Of a stretch of 64,000 nt of DNA, positions 59,516 through 64,000 are shown in pieces; positions within the stretch are counted from its first letter, which is position 1; every line of letters starts with the position of its first letter. The notes beneath the pieces were generated by a model. It saw nothing but the letters and a program-made list of their open reading frames with translations. It was not told where the DNA came from and did no database searches. The DNA comes from Pseudomonas migulae (GTDB lineage Bacteria > Pseudomonadota > Gammaproteobacteria > Pseudomonadales > Pseudomonadaceae): contig NZ_JALJWR010000001.1 in NCBI RefSeq assembly GCF_024169315.1, positions 4,452,501-4,516,500 of the forward strand. The letters are read 5' to 3'. Both the position numbers and the translations under genes were made by a program.

Positions 59516-59570
59516 CTGAGCATTCAGGAAGTCGCAGTGCCAACTAAAAAAAACCTTGGAGCACCACCTC

Positions 59571-60704
59571 ATGTCCCAGACGTTTTACAAAAAAGGCTTT
59601 TTGGCCCTCGCAGTGGCAACTGCGTTGGGTGTTTCTGCGTTTGCACAGGCTGATGTGAAAATCGGTGTGGCAGGTCCAATGACTGGCGCCAACGCGGCAT
59701 TTGGCGAGCAGTACATGAAGGGTGCACAGGCAGCGGCCGATGCCATCAACGCATCGGGCGGCGTGAACGGGGAAAAAATCGTACTGGTCAAGGGCGATGA
59801 CGCCTGCGAACCGAAACAGGCTGTGACGGTCGCCAAGGACCTGACCAACCAGAAAGTGGCGGGCGTGGTCGGCCACTTCTGCTCCTCGTCGACCATCCCG
59901 GCCTCCGAGATCTATGACGAAGCAGGCATCATCGCAATCACTCCAGGTTCTACCAACCCGGCGGTTACCGAACGTGGTCTGAGCGCCATGTTCCGTATGT
60001 GCGGGCGTGACGACCAGCAAGGCATCGTGGCCGGCGATTACATCGTCGACGTGCTCAAGGGCAAAAAGGTTGTAGTGCTGCACGACAAGGACACCTACGG
60101 CCAGGGCCTGGCAGATGCCACCAAGGCTCAACTGGAAAAACGCGGCGTGAAGCCCGTGTTGTATGAAGGTCTGACCCGCGGCGAGAAAGACTTCAGCACC
60201 ATCGTGACCAAGATCCGTGGCGCTGGCGCCGACGTCGTGTACTTCGGTGGTCTGCACCCGGAAGCCGGTCCTCTGGTTCGTCAACTGCGTGAGCAAGGCC
60301 TCAAAGACGTCAAGTTCATGTCCGATGATGGCATCGTGACCGACGAACTGGTGACCACCGCTGGCGGTCCGCAATTCGTCGATGGCGTGCTGATGACTTT
60401 CGGTGCCGACCCACGCCTGCTGCCAGACAGCAAGACTGTGGTGGACGAGTTCCGCAAGAAAGGCACCGAGCCTGAAGGCTACACCCTGTACGCCTACGCT
60501 TCGGTTCAGACCCTGGCGGCTGCTTTCAACGGCGCCAAGTCCAACAGCGGCGAAAAAGCGGCCGAGTGGCTGAAGAAAAACCCGGTTAAAACCGTGATGG
60601 GCGAGAAGACCTGGGACGCCAAGGGCGACCTGAAAGTCTCCGACTACGTGGTTTATCAGTGGGACAAGGATGGCAAATACCACCAACTGGAAAAACAGAA
60701 GTGA
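59571..60704 (+). CDS. braC: Branched-chain amino acid ABC transporter substrate-binding protein
   Basis: 377 aa from the ATG at 59571 with GGAG upstream. A signal peptide (about 1-26, ...VSAFAQA) precedes the mature start DVKIGVAGPMTGANA. Leu/Ile/Val-binding (type I periplasmic binding) fold with one disulfide pair (DDACEPK, HFCSSST). Delivers leucine, isoleucine, valine and related amino acids to LivHM. Transcribed from a sigma-54 promoter. A palindromic repeat separates it from livH, so the permease genes may be less expressed. Confidence 0.95.
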   Translation: MSQTFYKKGFLALAVATALGVSAFAQADVKIGVAGPMTGANAAFGEQYMKGAQAAADAINASGGVNGEKIVLVKGDDACEPKQAVTVAKDLTNQKVAGVVGHFCSSSTIPASEIYDEAGIIAITPGSTNPAVTERGLSAMFRMCGRDDQQGIVAGDYIVDVLKGKKVVVLHDKDTYGQGLADATKAQLEKRGVKPVLYEGLTRGEKDFSTIVTKIRGAGADVVYFGGLHPEAGPLVRQLREQGLKDVKFMSDDGIVTDELVTTAGGPQFVDGVLMTFGADPRLLPDSKTVVDEFRKKGTEPEGYTLYAYASVQTLAAAFNGAKSNSGEKAAEWLKKNPVKTVMGEKTWDAKGDLKVSDYVVYQWDKDGKYHQLEKQK

Positions 60705-60726
60705 TATGAGCGTGTAACCGGCCCTG

Positions 60727-60857
60727 TGGTGAGGGGATTTATCCCCGTTGGGCTGCGTAGCAGCCCCAAGACCTGCGATCTCGGTGTTTCAGATGCTCCG
60801 TGGTCACCAGGCTTGCAGCTGCTTCGCAGCCGAACGGGGATGAATCCCCTCGCCACA
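60727..60857. repeat. Second-family palindromic repeat (GAGGGGATTTATCCCC type)
   Basis: Left TGGTGAGGGGATTTATCCCC, right GGGGATGAATCCCCTCGCCA, with inner inverted GGCTGCGTAGCAGCCCC and CTGCTTCGCAGCCGAA. Same family as 13431 and 33220, here inside the braC-livH gap. Confidence 0.8.
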
Positions 60858-61003
60858 AGGTGTTCACCTTCAGCGACTGAAATCAGTCATGGCACATCTG
60901 TCTTTTCTCGTAGAGCTGCACACAACCGTGTTGCGCGGGTGGCTGAACCCCGGTCCGTCGCACCCGGCTTCTGTGCAGTCTCTCAAATGCGTGAGATTGC
61001 GTT

Positions 61004-61918
61004 ATGGATGGTATTTTCCTGCAGCAACTGGTCAACGGCCTGACCCTCGGGTCGGTCTATGGCCTGATCGCCATCGGCTACACAATGGTCTATGGCATCA
61101 TCGGCATGATCAACTTCGCCCATGGTGAGGTTTACATGATTTCCGCTTACCTCGCGGCGATCAGTCTGGCTCTGCTGGCATACTTCGGTATTGAATCCTT
61201 CCCGCTACTGATGCTTGGCACCCTGATTTTCACCATCGTGGTTACGGCGGTGTATGGCTGGGTCATCGAGCGCGTCGCCTACAAGCCACTGCGCAACTCC
61301 ACCCGACTGGCACCGCTGATCAGCGCCATCGGAATTTCGCTCATCCTGCAGAACTATGCCCAGATCGCTCAAGGTGCCAAGCAACAAGGTGTTCCAACCT
61401 TGCTGACGGGAGCCTGGCGCGTCGAAATCGGCACCGGTTTCGTGCAGTTGACCTACACCAAGGTATTTATCCTGATTGCCGCATTCGCCGGCATGGCCCT
61501 GCTGACCTACGTCATCAAGTACACCAAGCTCGGCCGCATGTGCCGCGCCACCCAGCAAGACCGCAAGATGGCGTCGATCCTTGGGATCAACACCGACCGC
61601 GTGATTTCCTACGTGTTCATCATCGGTGCAGCAATGGCGGCCCTGGCCGGCGTGTTGATCACCATGAACTACGGTACGTTCGACTTCTATGCCGGCTTCA
61701 TCATCGGCATCAAGGCGTTCACCGCAGCGGTTCTCGGTGGCATCGGCTCGCTGCCGGGTGCGATGCTCGGCGGGATCATCCTCGGGATCTCCGAATCGCT
61801 GTTCTCAGGTCTGGTCAACTCGGACTACAAAGACGTTTTCAGCTTCTCGCTGCTCGTTCTCGTTCTGGTCTTTCGGCCCCAAGGCCTGCTCGGCCGTCCT
61901 CTTGTGTCGAAGGTGTAA
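61004..61918 (+). CDS. livH: Branched-chain amino acid ABC transporter permease LivH (BraD)
   Basis: 304 aa, about eight membrane segments. MDGIFLQQLVNGLTLGSVYGL is the usual N terminus and GIGSLPGAMLGGIILG the ATPase-contact loop. Partner of LivM. The Shine-Dalgarno is weak. Confidence 0.95.
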   Translation: MDGIFLQQLVNGLTLGSVYGLIAIGYTMVYGIIGMINFAHGEVYMISAYLAAISLALLAYFGIESFPLLMLGTLIFTIVVTAVYGWVIERVAYKPLRNSTRLAPLISAIGISLILQNYAQIAQGAKQQGVPTLLTGAWRVEIGTGFVQLTYTKVFILIAAFAGMALLTYVIKYTKLGRMCRATQQDRKMASILGINTDRVISYVFIIGAAMAALAGVLITMNYGTFDFYAGFIIGIKAFTAAVLGGIGSLPGAMLGGIILGISESLFSGLVNSDYKDVFSFSLLVLVLVFRPQGLLGRPLVSKV

Positions 61919-61921
61919 GCG

Positions 61922-63205
61922 ATGTCCTCAACCACTAAAAAAACCATTGATCTCAAAAGAAGCCTGGTTGACGCGATTCTTGCCGGTCTGGTCGCCCTCA
62001 TTGTGTTCGGCCCGATTGTTGGCGTAGTCCTCGACGGTTACGGCTTTAATCTGGAAGCGACCCGGGTGGCATGGATTGTCGCCATCGTCATGGTCGGCCG
62101 CTTTGCCCTGGGCCTGTTTCTGCAAACTCCCAAGGGCCTGAAAGTCCTTGAGGGTTTTGAAAGCACCGGCTCCGGCGTTCATGTTCTTGCGCCTGACTAC
62201 AAAACCCGGTTGCGCTGGATCATTCCAGTGGTGATCGTCGTTGCCGTGGTGTTCCCGTTTTTCTCCAACTCCTACCTGCTGGGCGTGGTCATCCTCGGGT
62301 TGATCTACGTGCTGCTGGGGCTTGGCTTGAACATCGTGGTCGGCCTGGCCGGCCTGCTCGACCTCGGTTATGTGGCGTTCTACGCCATCGGGGCCTATGG
62401 ATTGGCGCTCGGTTATCAATACCTGGGCCTGGGGTTCTGGACGGTGCTGCCGCTGGCGGCGATCACTGCGGGTCTTGCCGGTTGCATCCTCGGGTTCCCG
62501 GTATTGCGCTTGCACGGTGACTACCTGGCGATCGTGACGCTGGGCTTCGGTGAAATCATCCGCTTGGTCCTCAACAACTGGTTGTCCCTGACCGGTGGCC
62601 CGAATGGCATGGCGGCGCCGCTGCCAACCTTCTTCGGGCTGGAGTTCGGTAAAAGAGCGAAAGAGGGCGGTGTCCCTTTCCACGAGTTTTTCGGTATCGC
62701 CTACAACCCGGACGTGAAGTACTACTTTATCTACGCGGTGCTGTTCCTCGTGGTGCTGGCCGTGCTGTACATCAAGCACCGTCTGACCCGCATGCCGGTC
62801 GGTCGCGCCTGGGAAGCCTTGCGTGAAGATGAAATCGCCTGTCGTTCCATGGGGCTGAACCACGTTCTGGTCAAGCTTTCGGCGTTCACCATCGGTGCGT
62901 CGACGGCCGGTCTCGCCGGCGTGTTCTTCGCCACTTACCAAGGGTTCGTCAACCCGACCTCGTTCACCTTCTTTGAGTCGGCCCTGATCCTCGCCATTGT
63001 GGTACTCGGCGGCATGGGCTCGACCATCGGCGTGGTCATCGCAGCCTTCGTGCTGACCGTGGCCCCGGAACTGCTGCGTGGCTTCGCGGAATACCGCGTG
63101 CTGCTGTTCGGCATCCTGATGGTGTTGATGATGATCTGGCGACCGCGCGGCCTGATTCGGATCAGCCGTACCGGTGTGACCCCGCGTAAAGGAGTAGCGC
63201 CATGA
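61922..63205 (+). CDS. livM: Branched-chain amino acid ABC transporter permease LivM (BraE)
   Basis: 427 aa. An N-terminal region of about 100 residues with two membrane segments (DUF3382-type LivM extension) precedes the permease core, about eight more segments, with LGFGEIIRLVLNNW and GGMGSTIGVVIAA. Starts 3 bases after livH, with AAGGTG in its 3' end, and overlaps livG by ATGA. Confidence 0.95.
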   Translation: MSSTTKKTIDLKRSLVDAILAGLVALIVFGPIVGVVLDGYGFNLEATRVAWIVAIVMVGRFALGLFLQTPKGLKVLEGFESTGSGVHVLAPDYKTRLRWIIPVVIVVAVVFPFFSNSYLLGVVILGLIYVLLGLGLNIVVGLAGLLDLGYVAFYAIGAYGLALGYQYLGLGFWTVLPLAAITAGLAGCILGFPVLRLHGDYLAIVTLGFGEIIRLVLNNWLSLTGGPNGMAAPLPTFFGLEFGKRAKEGGVPFHEFFGIAYNPDVKYYFIYAVLFLVVLAVLYIKHRLTRMPVGRAWEALREDEIACRSMGLNHVLVKLSAFTIGASTAGLAGVFFATYQGFVNPTSFTFFESALILAIVVLGGMGSTIGVVIAAFVLTVAPELLRGFAEYRVLLFGILMVLMMIWRPRGLIRISRTGVTPRKGVAP

Positions 63206-64000
63206 GCGAAGTCGTACTCTCGGTCGAGAAACTGATGATGCACTTCGGCGGCATCAAGGCGTTGAACGATGTCAGCCTGCAGGTCAAGCGCAACTCGATC
63301 TTCGCCCTGATCGGTCCCAACGGCGCCGGCAAGACCACCGTGTTCAACTGCCTGACCGGGTTCTACAAGGCCTCGGGCGGCAAGATCGAACTCAACGTGC
63401 GTGGCGAGCGGACCGATGTCATCAAAATGCTGGGTGAGCCGTTCAAGGCGACCGATTTCGTGTCGCCGAAAAGCTTCCTCAGCCGGCTCCACTACAAGAT
63501 GTTTGGCGGCACCCACCTGGTGAACCGTGCCGGCCTGGCGCGGACCTTCCAGAACATTCGCCTGTTCAAGGAAATGTCGGTACTGGAAAACCTCCTGGTG
63601 GCCCAACACATGTGGGTCAACCGCAGCATGCTCGCCGGCATCCTCAACACCAAGGGCTACCGCAAGGCCGAAAGCGATGCGCTGGACCACGCTTTCTATT
63701 GGCTGGAAGTGGTGGACCTGGTGGACTGCGCCAACCGTCTGGCCGGTGAACTGTCCTACGGTCAGCAACGCCGTCTGGAAATCGCCCGGGCCATGTGCAC
63801 CCGGCCGCAGATCATCTGTCTCGACGAACCGGCCGCCGGCCTCAACCCTCAGGAAACCGAAGCGCTGAGCGCGATGATCCGGCTGCTGCGCGACGAGCAC
63901 GATCTGACCGTGGTGCTGATCGAACACGACATGGGCATGGTTATGAGCATTTCCGATCACATCGTGGTGCTGGACCACGGCATCGTCATCGCCGAGGGCG
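63202..64000 (+). CDS. livG: Branched-chain amino acid ABC transporter ATPase LivG (BraF), 3' end missing
   Basis: The first 266 codons are in the window; the end lies beyond 64000. Walker A GPNGAGKTT (about residue 38), Q-loop in ARTFQNIRLF, signature ELSYGQQRRLEIARAM, Walker B IICLDEPAAGL and switch His in LIEHDMGMV are all intact. One of two ATPases of the LIV uptake system; livF should follow. Confidence 0.95.
   Translation, partial: MSEVVLSVEKLMMHFGGIKALNDVSLQVKRNSIFALIGPNGAGKTTVFNCLTGFYKASGGKIELNVRGERTDVIKMLGEPFKATDFVSPKSFLSRLHYKMFGGTHLVNRAGLARTFQNIRLFKEMSVLENLLVAQHMWVNRSMLAGILNTKGYRKAESDALDHAFYWLEVVDLVDCANRLAGELSYGQQRRLEIARAMCTRPQIICLDEPAAGLNPQETEALSAMIRLLRDEHDLTVVLIEHDMGMVMSISDHIVVLDHGIVIAEG

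Overview
This window is chromosomal DNA from a fluorescent Pseudomonas, most likely of the P. fluorescens group. The evidence is the high GC content, dense gene packing, a gene order that matches the conserved serB to dnaB block of Pseudomonas, a 133-aa OAA-type lectin like the one known from P. fluorescens, an RhdA with the CQTHHRS active loop, and many copies of a REP-like palindrome built on GTGGGAGCGGGCTTGC or GTAGGAGCGAGGCTTGC. There is no prophage, insertion sequence, CRISPR array or rRNA operon.

Layout. 1-11.6 kb: the 3' end of a PqiC-type lipoprotein gene; a serB-linked membrane protein divergent from serB; a FimW-like PilZ protein; an inserted mannose-binding lectin gene; psd, rhdA, an HDOD protein gene and motAB. 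11.7-28.3 kb: rsgA, orn, a TRIC-type channel gene and queG, then the long co-oriented run nnr-tsaE-amiB-mutL-miaA-hfq-hflX-hflK-hflC, then hisZ-purA. 28.4-33.1 kb: a chemoreceptor gene and a two-gene iron(III) uptake operon with a Fur-like site. 33.4-41.3 kb: two tRNA-Leu(CAG) genes in tandem, rnr-rlmB, and rpsF-rpsR-(DUF2232)-rplI followed by dnaB. 41.5-43.8 kb: a YgiQ-type radical SAM protein gene.

44.1-50.9 kb: a three-gene operon encoding a transglutaminase/DUF2126 protein, a circularly permuted ATP-grasp/alpha-E protein and a second transglutaminase. It is preceded by a sigma-54-like promoter. This is the least understood system in the window; the family context predicts ATP-dependent peptide ligation of unknown product. 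51-55 kb: a small basic protein gene, a LOG-family protein gene, azurin, and the NAD salvage pair pncB-nadE. 55.2-59.2 kb: a LysR regulator divergent from amaB-amaA (pipecolate/lysine catabolism). 59.5-64 kb: a branched-chain amino acid ABC transporter (braC, livH, livM and a truncated livG) whose first gene has a consensus sigma-54 promoter.

Together the window carries RNA processing and translation functions (orn, queG, tsaE, miaA, hfq, rnr, rlmB, ribosomal proteins, tRNAs), envelope and motility functions (psd, amiB, motAB, FimW), DNA metabolism (mutL, dnaB), and nitrogen-linked uptake and catabolism (ama, bra/liv). Two transcription units carry sigma-54-type promoters, pointing to nitrogen control of both the transporter and the ATP-grasp operon.
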